From an uncultured Clostridiaceae bacterium (GTDB lineage: Bacteria > Bacillota > Clostridia > TANB77 > CAG-508): DNA of 64,000 bases. The notes under the pieces were generated by a model. That model did not search any database. It was not told the origin of the DNA and worked only from the letters and a program-made list of their open reading frames with translations. The stretch spans positions 1 through 64,000 of the forward strand of contig CAMOWC010000007.1 in assembly GCA_946628065.1 (NCBI GenBank). Reading direction: 5' to 3'. Made by a program: the position numbers and the translations under genes. Below are positions 37,481 through 46,046 of this stretch, in pieces; position 1 is the first letter of the stretch, and the number at the start of each line of letters is the position of its first letter.

Positions 37481-38215
37481 TTATATATCAAAATCAACCA
37501 TAACTGCGCTATGGTCAGTTAAGTCTGTTTTGATGGTTTCAAATTTAGCAACTTTAATATTTTTGGAATAGAACATAGTATCAATACAGCCAACTCCTTC
37601 GGCAGAAAACCATGTGTCTTCAATATTGTTTACTTTATTTAATACCTTAGATAAAAGCTGATATTCAGGATATGATTCTTTCCTTTCACATGAGTATTTG
37701 TGAGGACCAATTTTAGCAACTCCAACATTAAAGTCGCCACCAACTATTACTATTTCTTCTGCAGGAAGTTTTTTAATTACACGAATTAATTCTTTTACTG
37801 CTAAGATTCTTTCTTTTTCATTAGTAGATAAGTGAACAGAAAATAGATTTAAACGTGTTGTTCCAAAAGATATTTTGTTATGCAATAATCCTCTTTGTTC
37901 ATGAGTGTCATCAATTAGTGGCATTAAATAATTTGTAGAATACTCAATAGGGAAACGACATAGCATTCCATCACCATAAAATCCGTTTTTGTATTTTATA
38001 TTAATACCCATAGAACGATACAACAATCCAACATGTTTACTCAAGGAATAAATTTGATCTTTGTTGTCAACGCGTTGTGTATACATGTCTATTTCTTGCA
38101 GAAATATAATGTCAGGCTTTAGCTTTTTGAGAAATTCAGCTTGTCTTTTTACATCAATTATGTCATCTAATCCTTGACCGTGGCACATATTAAAAGTAAT
38201 TGCTCTTAAAATCAT
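37481..38215 (-). CDS. endonuclease/exonuclease/phosphatase-family protein
   Basis: 244 aa with the EEP fold motifs: TFNMCHG (Asn), IIFLQEID (metal-binding Glu), SVHLSTNEKER, VIVGGDFNVG (Asp/Asn) and a final TDLTDHSAVMVDF (catalytic His). The family cleaves phosphodiester bonds in nucleic acids, sugars or lipids; this subgroup is uncharacterised. The start at 38215 is preceded by GGAAGGTGAT; an in-frame GTG at 38224 overlaps it. All catalytic residues appear intact. Confidence 0.88.
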   Translation of the reverse strand: MILRAITFNMCHGQGLDDIIDVKRQAEFLKKLKPDIIFLQEIDMYTQRVDNKDQIYSLSKHVGLLYRSMGINIKYKNGFYGDGMLCRFPIEYSTNYLMPLIDDTHEQRGLLHNKISFGTTRLNLFSVHLSTNEKERILAVKELIRVIKKLPAEEIVIVGGDFNVGVAKIGPHKYSCERKESYPEYQLLSKVLNKVNNIEDTWFSAEGVGCIDTMFYSKNIKVAKFETIKTDLTDHSAVMVDFDI

Positions 38216-38338
38216 TTTTATCACCTTCCCTTTATTAATATCATAATTATATCAAACTTTTATTTTAAATGATATGGAATTTTAAAAAAAAATATGGTAT
38301 TATTACATGGACTTTAATTAATAAGCGGGAGGAAGCAT

Positions 38339-39136
38339 ATGGATAATAGACCGATTGGCATTTTTGATTCTGGAGTTGGGGGGCTCACAGTTTTTTCAGA
38401 GCTAATAAAGGCATTGCCTAATGAAGACATGATATACTTGGGAGACACAAAGCAATTCCCATATGGGAACAAATCCAAAGATACAATTATAGAACTAACT
38501 AAGAGAAATACAGAATTTTTAATAAAAAAAGATGTAAAAGCTGTAGTAATTGCATGTGGAACAGCAACAAGCCAAGCATTAGACAGCGTTTGTGACATTT
38601 ACAATGTACCAGTTATTGGAATAATAAAGCCAACTGTTACTAGCCTGAACAATGAAAAACCAAAAAGAGTAGGGGTAATGGCTACAACAGGAACCATTAG
38701 GAGCAAAACCTGGCAAACAGAAATAAAAAAATATATGCCAGATACAGAAATTATAAACCAAGCGTGTCCTTTGCTAGCGCAAATGGCAGAAGAAGGCTGG
38801 ATAGATAATGATGTTGCAAGGCTAACCATTAGGGAATATGTAAAAGTATTCAAAGAAAGACCTGTAGAAAAGCTAATTTTAGGCTGTACACATTATCCGT
38901 TATTCATGAAAACAATAGAAGAAGAACTTGGGACAGGTACAGAAATAATTGATACTGGTAAAAAAGTAGGAAATTACTTAAAAGAATACTTAAAAAATGA
39001 ACAAAAAGAAGCAAACAGAAAAAAACAAGCAAATTATGAATTCTTTTTAACAGACATGGAAAGTCAGTTTTTAAATGTTGCTAAAAATATATTGCAAAGA
39101 GACATTGAAATAAAAAAAGCAAGAATGCATATATAA
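38339..39136 (+). CDS. murI: glutamate racemase
   Basis: 265 aa enzyme making D-glutamate for peptidoglycan. Motifs: GIFDSGVGGLTV (Asp10), IACGTATSQ (catalytic Cys73) and LILGCTHYPL (catalytic Cys183, His). GGGAGG precedes the ATG. Standard length. It is followed by a 14-bp inverted repeat that also touches the next small gene. Confidence 0.96.
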   Translation: MDNRPIGIFDSGVGGLTVFSELIKALPNEDMIYLGDTKQFPYGNKSKDTIIELTKRNTEFLIKKDVKAVVIACGTATSQALDSVCDIYNVPVIGIIKPTVTSLNNEKPKRVGVMATTGTIRSKTWQTEIKKYMPDTEIINQACPLLAQMAEEGWIDNDVARLTIREYVKVFKERPVEKLILGCTHYPLFMKTIEEELGTGTEIIDTGKKVGNYLKEYLKNEQKEANRKKQANYEFFLTDMESQFLNVAKNILQRDIEIKKARMHI

Positions 39137-39161
39137 TCTAAATAGAGAATATTTTGAATTT

Positions 39162-39206
39162 ATAAGCATAAGATATAACTAATTGGAAGGTGTATCTTAT
39201 GCTTAT
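39162..39206 (+). promoter_or_regulatory. perfect 14-bp inverted repeat around a ribosome-binding site
   Basis: ATAAGCATAAGATA (39162-39175) and TATCTTATGCTTAT (39193-39206) are exact complements separated by 17 nt. In the RNA, the GGAAGG ribosome-binding site would lie in the loop and the ATG (39199) of the next gene in the stem. There is no T run, so a translation-control hairpin is as likely as a murI terminator. Confidence 0.55.
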
Positions 39207-39378
39207 TGTGTTTAGTAAGGAAAAAATATTATCTTATTTTATTGCTTTTTCGACTGTGGCATTATTACTATGTTTATCAACAGCAAATACGCAAAATCAA
39301 AACACTATAGAAACATCTAGTAATAAAACAGGCTATAATAATGTAGTCTCTCAGAATATTATAGTCGATGCCGAATAA
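39199..39378 (+). CDS. small secreted or membrane protein, unknown function
   Basis: 59 aa: a basic start, one hydrophobic segment (about 9-27, YFIAFSTVALLLCLSTA) and an Asn/Thr/Ser-rich remainder. The ATG at 39199 is 7 nt after GGAAGG; an in-frame GTG at 39190 overlaps it. No family recognised. The start codon is inside the stem of a 14-bp inverted repeat, suggesting controlled translation. The gene is small enough that a non-coding interpretation cannot be excluded. Confidence 0.5.
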   Translation: MLIVFSKEKILSYFIAFSTVALLLCLSTANTQNQNTIETSSNKTGYNNVVSQNIIVDAE

Positions 39379-39466
39379 CAATAAATAAAATAATACTTTA
39401 AACAACAAAATGTTCTTTCTAAAGCTAAAAACAAATTACAAAAAAGTAAAAAAATAACATTTTATG

Positions 39467-39495
39467 TAGACAAAACCAAAAAAAAGTGGTATAAT
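39467..39495 (+). promoter_or_regulatory. promoter of the SSB-like gene
   Basis: TAGACA (39467-39472), 17-nt spacer and TATAAT (39490-39495), 75 nt before the start codon. Confidence 0.65.
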
Positions 39496-39570
39496 AAGAG
39501 AGTATTATGAATATTCTAAAGCAAAATAATATTTACTATAATAAACAATAGAAAAAGGGAGGAAAATATT

Positions 39571-40257
39571 TTGATACCAAATTATTCAGAAAACAACCAC
39601 TTAATTTTAGTGGGTAAAGTTGCTAGCGAAAAAACATTTAGTCATGAAGTTTACGGAGAAAAATTTTATTCATTTAATCTTGAAGTTCCAAGACTAAGTG
39701 AAACATCGGATATGATACCAGTTACCGTATCTGAAAGGCTAATAACAGAAGAACTTGACATAGGAAAAAAAGTAGTAGTGGAAGGACAATTTCGTTCTTA
39801 CAATGGATACGAAAATGAAAAAAACAAATTAGTTCTTACAGTATTTGCCAAAGAAATTACTTTTAAACCAGCTGAAGAAGACATTGAAGTTGGAAAAGAA
39901 TACACATCAAATGAAGTTGTTTTAAGTGGTTACATATGCAAAAAACCTATTTACAGACAAACTCCATTTAAACGCGAAATTGCGGATATTCTTTTAGCAG
40001 TAAACAGGGCTTACAACAAATCTGATTATATTCCATGCATTGCATGGGGAAGAAATGCAAGATTTTGCCAAAATATAGAAGTGGGAACTGAAGTTAAAAT
40101 TATTGGACGTGTTCAATCAAGAGCTTATGAGAAAAAGCTTGAAGACGGAACTGTTTTAAACAAAACTGCTTATGAAGTTTCAATAATCAGCATGGAAGTA
40201 ATAGACAAAAACGAAAATGATAGTGAGAATAAAGAAGAAAATCAAGAAGCTATATAA
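39571..40257 (+). CDS. tandem OB-fold single-stranded DNA-binding-like protein
   Basis: 228 aa made of two SSB-like OB folds: residues 8-97 (HLILVGKVASEKTF, YSFNLEVPRLSETSDMIPVTVSE, GKKVVVEGQF) and 110-215 (NEVVLSGYICKKPIYRQTP, IADILLAVNRAYNKSDYIPCIAWGRNARF, VGTEVKIIGRVQSR). The second resembles PriB/SSB more closely. The acidic tail lacks the DDLPF tip of the true SSB at 26704-27123, so a role distinct from canonical SSB is likely. TTG start, with GGGAGG 9 nt upstream. Single gene with its own promoter and terminator. Confidence 0.85.
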   Translation: MIPNYSENNHLILVGKVASEKTFSHEVYGEKFYSFNLEVPRLSETSDMIPVTVSERLITEELDIGKKVVVEGQFRSYNGYENEKNKLVLTVFAKEITFKPAEEDIEVGKEYTSNEVVLSGYICKKPIYRQTPFKREIADILLAVNRAYNKSDYIPCIAWGRNARFCQNIEVGTEVKIIGRVQSRAYEKKLEDGTVLNKTAYEVSIISMEVIDKNENDSENKEENQEAI

Positions 40258-40270
40258 AACTTATAAAAAG

Positions 40271-40305
40271 GGAAGTGATGAGAAACTACATCACTTCTTT
40301 TTTGT
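40271..40305 (+). terminator. terminator after the SSB-like gene
   Basis: GAAGTGATG and CATCACTTC form a perfect 9-bp stem followed by six T residues. Confidence 0.85.
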
Positions 40306-40391
40306 TCTTAAAATTACCTATTTATGTTGCAATAAATATGGCTATTATGATAATATGTAATAGAAAAAAAAGAAAGGATTTATGATAAAAT

Positions 40392-42020
40392 ATGGAAAAC
40401 AAAGTTAAGCTACTATTTAATATTATGGCAGTAGTTCTTATAGTCATTTTTGCTATTAGTATTACGCCAGTGACATTGCAAAATGACACATATTATACAA
40501 TAAAAATAGGAGAATATATTCTAGAAAATGGAATTACAATGGAAGATCCATTTTCTTGGCATGAGAACTTACCTTATACATATCCTCACTGGGCATATGA
40601 TGTTGCTACATATTTAATTTATAGCTTTGGCGGATATGTTGGAATATATATAACAACATGTATCCTTGCTGCGACTCTTGGACTAGTAATATACTTTACC
40701 AATACGAAACTAACAAAAAACAACCTCATTTCATTTGTAATTACAATAGGTGTTTTGTTTTTGATAAAAGATTACATTGCTGCTAGAGCCCAATTAACCA
40801 CATTTATATTATTTATATTATCGATTTTCTTTATTGAGAAATTTTTGGAAACAAAAGGTAAATTATATGCTGCTGGCCTAATAATAATACCAATTATAAT
40901 TGCAAATATCCATTTAGCTGTTTGGCCATTTTATTTTGTATTGTTTATGCCATATATTGCGGAATACATTATTGCAAATGTTTCAATGATAGATATATTT
41001 ATTCGCGATTTTAGAATAAAAAAATTGCGTAAAAAACTTATTAAAGAACCGTTACAAGAAAAAAGTGAAGTATTAAAAAATAAAATAGAGAAGCTAGAAA
41101 AAGACAATGAGGATAGCAGAAATAAAAAAGTCAGAGTAAAAAATAATGCATACAAGCTACAAATAGAAAAAAATGATAATGTAAAATGGCTAATTATTAT
41201 AATGCTAATATGCGTATTTACAGGACTATTAACACCTCTACATGGTACACCTTATACTTATTTGATTAAAACAATGCAAGGAAACACAACGCAATTTATT
41301 AGTGAACATTTGCCACTTACTTTGATAAATGATGTACCATTTATGATAGTGATACTCTTTTTCCTAACTATTCTTATGTTTACAGATACAAAGATAAGAT
41401 TATCAGATTTGTTTATGGTAGCGGGACTTTTACTTTTGGCTTTTAAAACACGAAGACAAACATCTATGTTTGTTCTAATTGGCTCTGTAATGCTTAATAG
41501 ACTTATTACTTCTATGCTTGAAAAGTATGATAGGAACGGCTGTAACAAGTTTACAAAATTAATGGTTACAGTACCTGGTGAAATAATAACCTTCGTAATA
41601 ATTGCGCTTATAAGTTTACCATTTTTTAATAAACACATAGGCAACGAATTTGTAGACAAAAGTGCATACCCTGTAGATGCAGCAGTATATATTAAAGAAA
41701 ACATTAATATGGAAGAGATGAAACTATATAATGAATACAACTATGGAAGTTACTTGCTAATGCAAGATATTCCGGTTTTCATAGATTCTAGAGCAGATTT
41801 ATATGCACCTGAATTTAATGGGTCTAAAGACATATTTTCGGATTTTATTGATACAAACAATATAGGAGTATACTATGAAGAAAAGTTTGAGGAATATGGG
41901 ATAACACACGTAATTTTATTAAAAAATGCTAGGCTAAATATGTTCATTTCAAGAAATGACAGATATGAAGAACTATATTCAGATGACTATTTTGTTATTT
42001 ATAAAAGAGGAGAGCAGTAG
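40392..42020 (+). CDS. polytopic membrane protein, GT-C glycosyltransferase-like
   Basis: 542 aa with about ten membrane segments, a charged cytoplasmic loop (about 205-255, Lys/Glu-rich coiled coil) and a C-terminal soluble part with EEMKLYNEYNYGSYLLMQDIPVFIDSRADLYAPE. The first loop (NGITMEDPFSWHENLPYTYPHWAYDV) holds acidic residues and aromatic pairs as in GT-C fold sugar transferases. These features recall clostridial membrane proteins annotated only as hypothetical or 'GT-C'; activity is inference. The stop codon overlaps the GTG of lspA by one base, so they are co-translated. Confidence 0.75.
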   Translation: MENKVKLLFNIMAVVLIVIFAISITPVTLQNDTYYTIKIGEYILENGITMEDPFSWHENLPYTYPHWAYDVATYLIYSFGGYVGIYITTCILAATLGLVIYFTNTKLTKNNLISFVITIGVLFLIKDYIAARAQLTTFILFILSIFFIEKFLETKGKLYAAGLIIIPIIIANIHLAVWPFYFVLFMPYIAEYIIANVSMIDIFIRDFRIKKLRKKLIKEPLQEKSEVLKNKIEKLEKDNEDSRNKKVRVKNNAYKLQIEKNDNVKWLIIIMLICVFTGLLTPLHGTPYTYLIKTMQGNTTQFISEHLPLTLINDVPFMIVILFFLTILMFTDTKIRLSDLFMVAGLLLLAFKTRRQTSMFVLIGSVMLNRLITSMLEKYDRNGCNKFTKLMVTVPGEIITFVIIALISLPFFNKHIGNEFVDKSAYPVDAAVYIKENINMEEMKLYNEYNYGSYLLMQDIPVFIDSRADLYAPEFNGSKDIFSDFIDTNNIGVYYEEKFEEYGITHVILLKNARLNMFISRNDRYEELYSDDYFVIYKRGEQ

Positions 42021-42490
42021 TGAAAAACAAGCAAAAAATAATGGCATACACAAAAATGATTATATTGGTATGTGCTTTAATTATTGCAGACCAGCTAATA
42101 AAGGAAATTATTCCTAAGGATGATCAGGCTTTAATTCCTGGACTTGTAAGGGTTACTTATGCAGAAAACACGGGAGGAGCTTTTAGCTTAGGAAGTAATA
42201 GCTTATTACAAATAATAATTGTCAATATTATTATAATAGGAATTATTTTAAGATTTGTATGTGTCCAGTTTGATAAGCTTAACTCATTTACAAAGATTGT
42301 ATTAAGCTTTATACTTGCAGGAGGACTAAGCAATTTGCTTGATAGAGTTATTAGAGGATTTGTCATAGATTATATAAACATTAATGACTGTTTTAAATTT
42401 CCTATTTTTAATTTAGCTGATATTTATATAGTGCTTGGGTGGATTATATTTATAATACTTACAATAAGATATATGAGAAAAAAAGTATGA
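42020..42490 (+). CDS. lspA: lipoprotein signal peptidase (signal peptidase II)
   Basis: 156 aa with four membrane segments. Catalytic aspartates are Asp108 (GGLSNLLDRVIRG) and Asp117 (FVIDYIN); the conserved AENTGGAFS (48-56) and FNLADIYIVLG are present. It removes signal peptides from prolipoproteins, such as the lipoprotein at 58201. GTG start overlapping the previous stop codon by one base, with AGAGGAGAG upstream. Confidence 0.95.
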   Translation: MKNKQKIMAYTKMIILVCALIIADQLIKEIIPKDDQALIPGLVRVTYAENTGGAFSLGSNSLLQIIIVNIIIIGIILRFVCVQFDKLNSFTKIVLSFILAGGLSNLLDRVIRGFVIDYININDCFKFPIFNLADIYIVLGWIIFIILTIRYMRKKV

Positions 42491-42512
42491 AGATTAAATG
42501 GAGGCCATGATT

Positions 42513-43270
42513 ATGAGAGATCTTATTACAATATTAGGAGTTCCAATTGATAATATCACTAAAGAAGAAGCTGGAGAGATAACCCTTAATCTTATAAAAG
42601 AAAGCAATAAAACATGTAAAATGATTTTTGCACCAAATACAGAATTTATAATGAAAGCACAAAAAGATAAGGACTTTTTTGATTTGCTTAAGCTTTCATC
42701 TTTATCAACACCTGACAGTGTTGGAATTATGCTTGGCGCCAAGATGCAAAAGAAAAAATTCAAAGAAAGAATTCCTCGGACAAGCATACTTTAGAGAAGT
42801 ACTTAGAAGACGGAGAAATTGAAGGACTGACGTTTTACCTATTGGGAGGGATGCCTGGAATACCAGAGAAAACAAAGGAAAACTTACAAAAAATCTTTCC
42901 AAACATCAAAATAGTAGGAGTACATGACGGATACCTTACAGAAGAAACTGAAAGGGAAGTAATAGATGAGATAAATAGACTTCAGCCAAATGTATTATTT
43001 GTTGCAATGGGAGCGCCAAAACAAGAAAAATGGATATATGCTCACAAAGATGAGCTAAAAGTCGATGTAGCAGCAGGACAAGGGGGAACATTTGACTATG
43101 AAGCAGGCAGAATTAAAAGAGCTCCCAAAGCTATACAAAGACTTGGAATAGAATGGTTGTGGAGACTTGCAAAAGAACCTAAAAGAATAGTAAGAATGAG
43201 TGTGCTTCCGATTTATGTTATAAAGCTACTATTTAAAAGGGACAAATCCAAAGGAAAATTTGATAAGTAA
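42513..43270 (+). CDS. tagA: WecG/TagA-family N-acetylmannosaminyltransferase, two +1 shifts 34 nt apart (CGGA, CGGA)
   Basis: Three frames joined by skipping C42777 and C42811 give one 251-aa protein. Joined motifs: IFAPNTEFIMKAQKD, LSTPDSVGIMLGAKM, KERIP-GQAYFREVLRR-GEIEGLTFYLLGGMPG, PNVLFVAMGAPKQEKWIY and GGTFDYEAGRIKRAP, in the order of TagA/WecG/CpsF glycosyltransferases. The first glycine (89) is the conserved IPG; the second (100) precedes the ExxGL strand. The 11 codons between the shifts make sense only in the third frame. TagA transfers ManNAc in wall teichoic acid or exopolysaccharide linkage-unit synthesis. Start at 42513, 8 nt after GGAGG. Confidence 0.93.
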
Positions 43271-43294
43271 GGTCTAAAACTAAGAGGTAATATT

Positions 43295-44210
43295 ATGAAT
43301 AATGAAACAAATTGGACTTATACAGGAAATGGTGAAAGATTAGACAAAGCAATTCCCATTTTGGATAATTCTCTTTCAAGAATGACAGTAAAAAGAATGA
43401 TAGAAGAAGGAAAAGTACTTGTAAATAGCAAGTGCCAAAAAGCATCATATGCATTAAAAAATGGAGATCAAATAACTATTAAAAAAGAAGAGCCTAAGGA
43501 AATTGAGGCAAAAGCAGAAAATATTCCTATAGAAATAGTTTATGAAGACAACGATATTGTAGTTGTAAATAAACCAAAAGGATTGGTTGTACATCCACGG
43601 TAATGGAAATCCAGACGGGACACTTGTTAATGCAATATTAGCAATATGCAAAGATAGTCTTTCAGGAATAGGAGGCAAAATTAGGCCGGGGATAGTACAT
43701 AGATTAGACAAAGATACATCTGGACTTTTAATTGTTGCAAAAAACGATAAAGCACATATTGCGATGTCAGAACAAATAAAGAACAGAGAAGTAAAAAAAA
43801 CTTATATAGCTTTGGTAAGGGGAATTGTAAAAGAGAACGAAGCTACAATTAATATGCCAATTGGAAGATCGGAAAAAGATAGAAAGAAAATGGCGGTTAA
43901 AAGAGATGGCAAGCAAGCTGTTACACATTTCAAAGTGATAGAACGATACAAAGAAGGATATACACTATTAGAAGTAATAATAGAAACCGGAAGAACTCAT
44001 CAAATTAGAGTTCACCTTTCAGAAATAGGCTATCCTGTAGCAGGAGATGAAGTCTATTCAAATGGAAAAAATCCTTTTGGAATACACGGACAACTCCTTC
44101 ATGCAAAAAAGTTAGAATTCAACCATCCAATAACTGGTGAAAAACTTTTACTAGAAGCTAATTTACCAAAAGATTTTCAAGATATAATTAATAGTTTAAC
44201 TAAAATATGA
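43295..44210 (+). CDS. rluD: RluD-family 23S rRNA pseudouridine synthase, +1 shift (CGGT)
   Basis: The frame breaks at CGG 43598-43600; skipping C43598 gives Gly102 (GGT) and a 304-aa product. Layout: S4 RNA-binding domain (about 13-75, ERLDKAIPI...MTVKRMIEEGKVLVNSK), then the catalytic domain with [45 protein letters not shown] (catalytic Asp) and GRTHQIRVHLSEIGYPVAGDEVY. The HPG glycine created by the shift is nearly invariant in the family. It follows tagA by 24 nt. An internal start in the second frame would lose the S4 domain and first catalytic strands. Confidence 0.94.
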
Positions 44211-44215
44211 AAAAA

Positions 44216-44271
44216 TCCGGTATAAGCTCTATACCGGAACTATATTGGGTTTCTTCTATTTATTAATAGAA
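44216..44271 (+). terminator. two hairpins between rluD and rluB
   Basis: TCCGGTATA / TATACCGGA (44216-44238) is a perfect 9-bp stem and CTTCTATT / AATAGAAG (about 44252-44271) a second. Neither ends in a long T run; the pair may attenuate read-through into rluB. Confidence 0.6.
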
Positions 44272-44327
44272 GATCTAATATATAATATATGAATGTAGAT
44301 AAAAATAATACTAAAAAGGATAAGGAA

Positions 44328-45042
44328 ATGGAAGAAATTCGATTACAAAAATATCTAGCAGAAGCGGGAGTAGCATCACGAAGAAAGTGTGAAGAGCTTA
44401 TTACAAATGGCTACATTAAGATAAATGGAGTTACTGCAAAACTTGGAGATAAAGTTCGCCAAGGAAAAGATGAAGTATCATATAATCGGAAAGATTGTAA
44501 AAAATGAAACAAAGAAAATATATATTTTGCTTAACAAGCCCACAGGATACATTACGACCGCAAATGACCAATTCGGCAGGAAAACTGTTTTGGATTTAGT
44601 TAATATAAAAGAAAGAATTGTTCCAGTTGGGAGACTTGATATGGATACTTCAGGAGCGCTAATTTTAAGTAATGATGGAGACTTTGTGTTTCAAATTACA
44701 CATCCAAAACATGAAATCAAAAAGACTTACGTGGCAAAGATTAATGGAACAATCAATGAGAAACAAATAGAAATTTTAAAAAATGGAGTGAAAATAGATG
44801 ACTATGTAACGAAACCTGCTCAAGTAAAAATATTAAACTCAAATAGAGAAACAAGTACTATAGAAATAGTTATACATGAAGGGAAAAATAGGCAGGTAAG
44901 AAAAATGATAGAGGCAATAGGGAAAAAAACGATAGAACTTAAAAGAACTAAAATAGGAGATATAGAAGTCAGCGATTTGGAGACAGGACATTGGAGAATG
45001 CTAACAAGACAAGAAGTAGACAAATTAATTAATAAGTGGTAA
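44328..45042 (+). CDS. rluB: RluB/RsuA-family pseudouridine synthase, +1 shift (CGGA)
   Basis: The frame breaks at CGG 44487-44489; skipping C44487 gives Gly54 and a 237-aa product. The S4 domain (EIRLQKYLAEAGVASRRKCEELITNGYIKINGV) ends at the shift: DEVSYN-GKIVKNETKKIYILLNKPTGYITT. The catalytic domain has VGRLDMDTSGALILSNDGD with the catalytic Asp and EGKNRQVRKMIEAIG. The shift lies in the linker where the family has DG. Start chosen at 44328, 8 nt after AAAGGA; an ATG at 44289 adds 13 charged residues and has no ribosome-binding site. Confidence 0.93.
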
Positions 45043-45071
45043 AATATTAGTGTAATAAAGAGGGGGAACAT

Positions 45072-46010
45072 ATGATAGAAGATAATGAAATAAAAACTAC
45101 AATTTCTCCATTTGCAATCAGAAAAGATGAAATAAAGAAATTTGATGGTAAAGATGGATATGTGTCTATGAACCAAATTATACACAAAATTAATATTGGA
45201 CATATTACAGATCTACATTTTGCTATTATCGAAGTTGTAAATGAATTTGAATTTATTACATCAAGGCAATTGTTTCAAGTTTTAAAAGAAAAGGGAGTAG
45301 AAATTGCAAGTCAGGAGAAACTAAATGATAGAATAGAGCAATTAATAAAAAGCAAAATTCTAACAAGATACTATTTTTCTTCTGAAAATGGAGACTGCAC
45401 ATATAGAGTTTATTGCCTAGAAAAAATGGGAAAATATTTATTAAATTCAAGAGAAATAGAATGCAAATGGCAACCAACCGATAATGTTAAGCCTGTAAGC
45501 ATGATAAAAAAACGTTTAGCTGGCAACCAAACGATTTTAGCCTATTTAAGGAAAGTAAAGGCATATGACAGCTACGAAGTAAAGCCAACTCTTAATGCAA
45601 AACAAATGGGGAAAACATTTAGAGCAAATGGTGGAATAAAGCTTACTAAAAATGGAAAGTCAATAGAGCTTATTTTTGAAGTTGTACGTAGAGAAGAAGA
45701 TTGGGAAAATAGATTCACAGAAAGAATGAAGATGTATAAGGATTTTTATGAAAATTTCTTACCACAAGATTCTGGATATGAAAAAATGCCACAACTAATT
45801 TTTATATGTGAAGATGAAAAACACATGGTAGAAACGTTTAGAGAGATAGTAAAGAATAAATTAGAGTTAAATAAAATTAAATTGTATTTCTCAACAGATT
45901 TAAGACAAAATAGTGATACATTAGATAAGACTCTAGTTGAATTCATACTTGACGAAGAAACTAACAAATATAAAGTAGTAGAACCAGAATTAAAAATACT
46001 AGGGATGTAA
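45072..46010 (+). CDS. replication-relaxation-like protein (winged helix)
   Basis: 312 aa. Residues about 38-125 look like a winged-helix DNA-binding domain (IIEVVNEFEFITSRQLFQVLKEKGVEIASQEKLNDRIEQLIKSKILTRYYF), and the second half (about 150-300) resembles the nuclease-like fold of replication-relaxation proteins (KTFRANGGIKL, IELIFEVVRREEDW). Such proteins accompany mobile element transfer genes. It is convergent with the VirD4-like gene, separated only by a shared terminator. No catalytic activity can be claimed. GGGGGAAC precedes the ATG. Confidence 0.65.
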   Translation: MIEDNEIKTTISPFAIRKDEIKKFDGKDGYVSMNQIIHKINIGHITDLHFAIIEVVNEFEFITSRQLFQVLKEKGVEIASQEKLNDRIEQLIKSKILTRYYFSSENGDCTYRVYCLEKMGKYLLNSREIECKWQPTDNVKPVSMIKKRLAGNQTILAYLRKVKAYDSYEVKPTLNAKQMGKTFRANGGIKLTKNGKSIELIFEVVRREEDWENRFTERMKMYKDFYENFLPQDSGYEKMPQLIFICEDEKHMVETFREIVKNKLELNKIKLYFSTDLRQNSDTLDKTLVEFILDEETNKYKVVEPELKILGM

Positions 46011-46036
46011 AAAAGAGGACAGTTAGTCCTCTTTTT
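46011..46036. terminator. bidirectional terminator
   Basis: AAGAGGAC and GTCCTCTT form an 8-bp stem with T runs on both sides, between convergent genes. Confidence 0.8.
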
Positions 46037-46046
46037 TACATTACAT

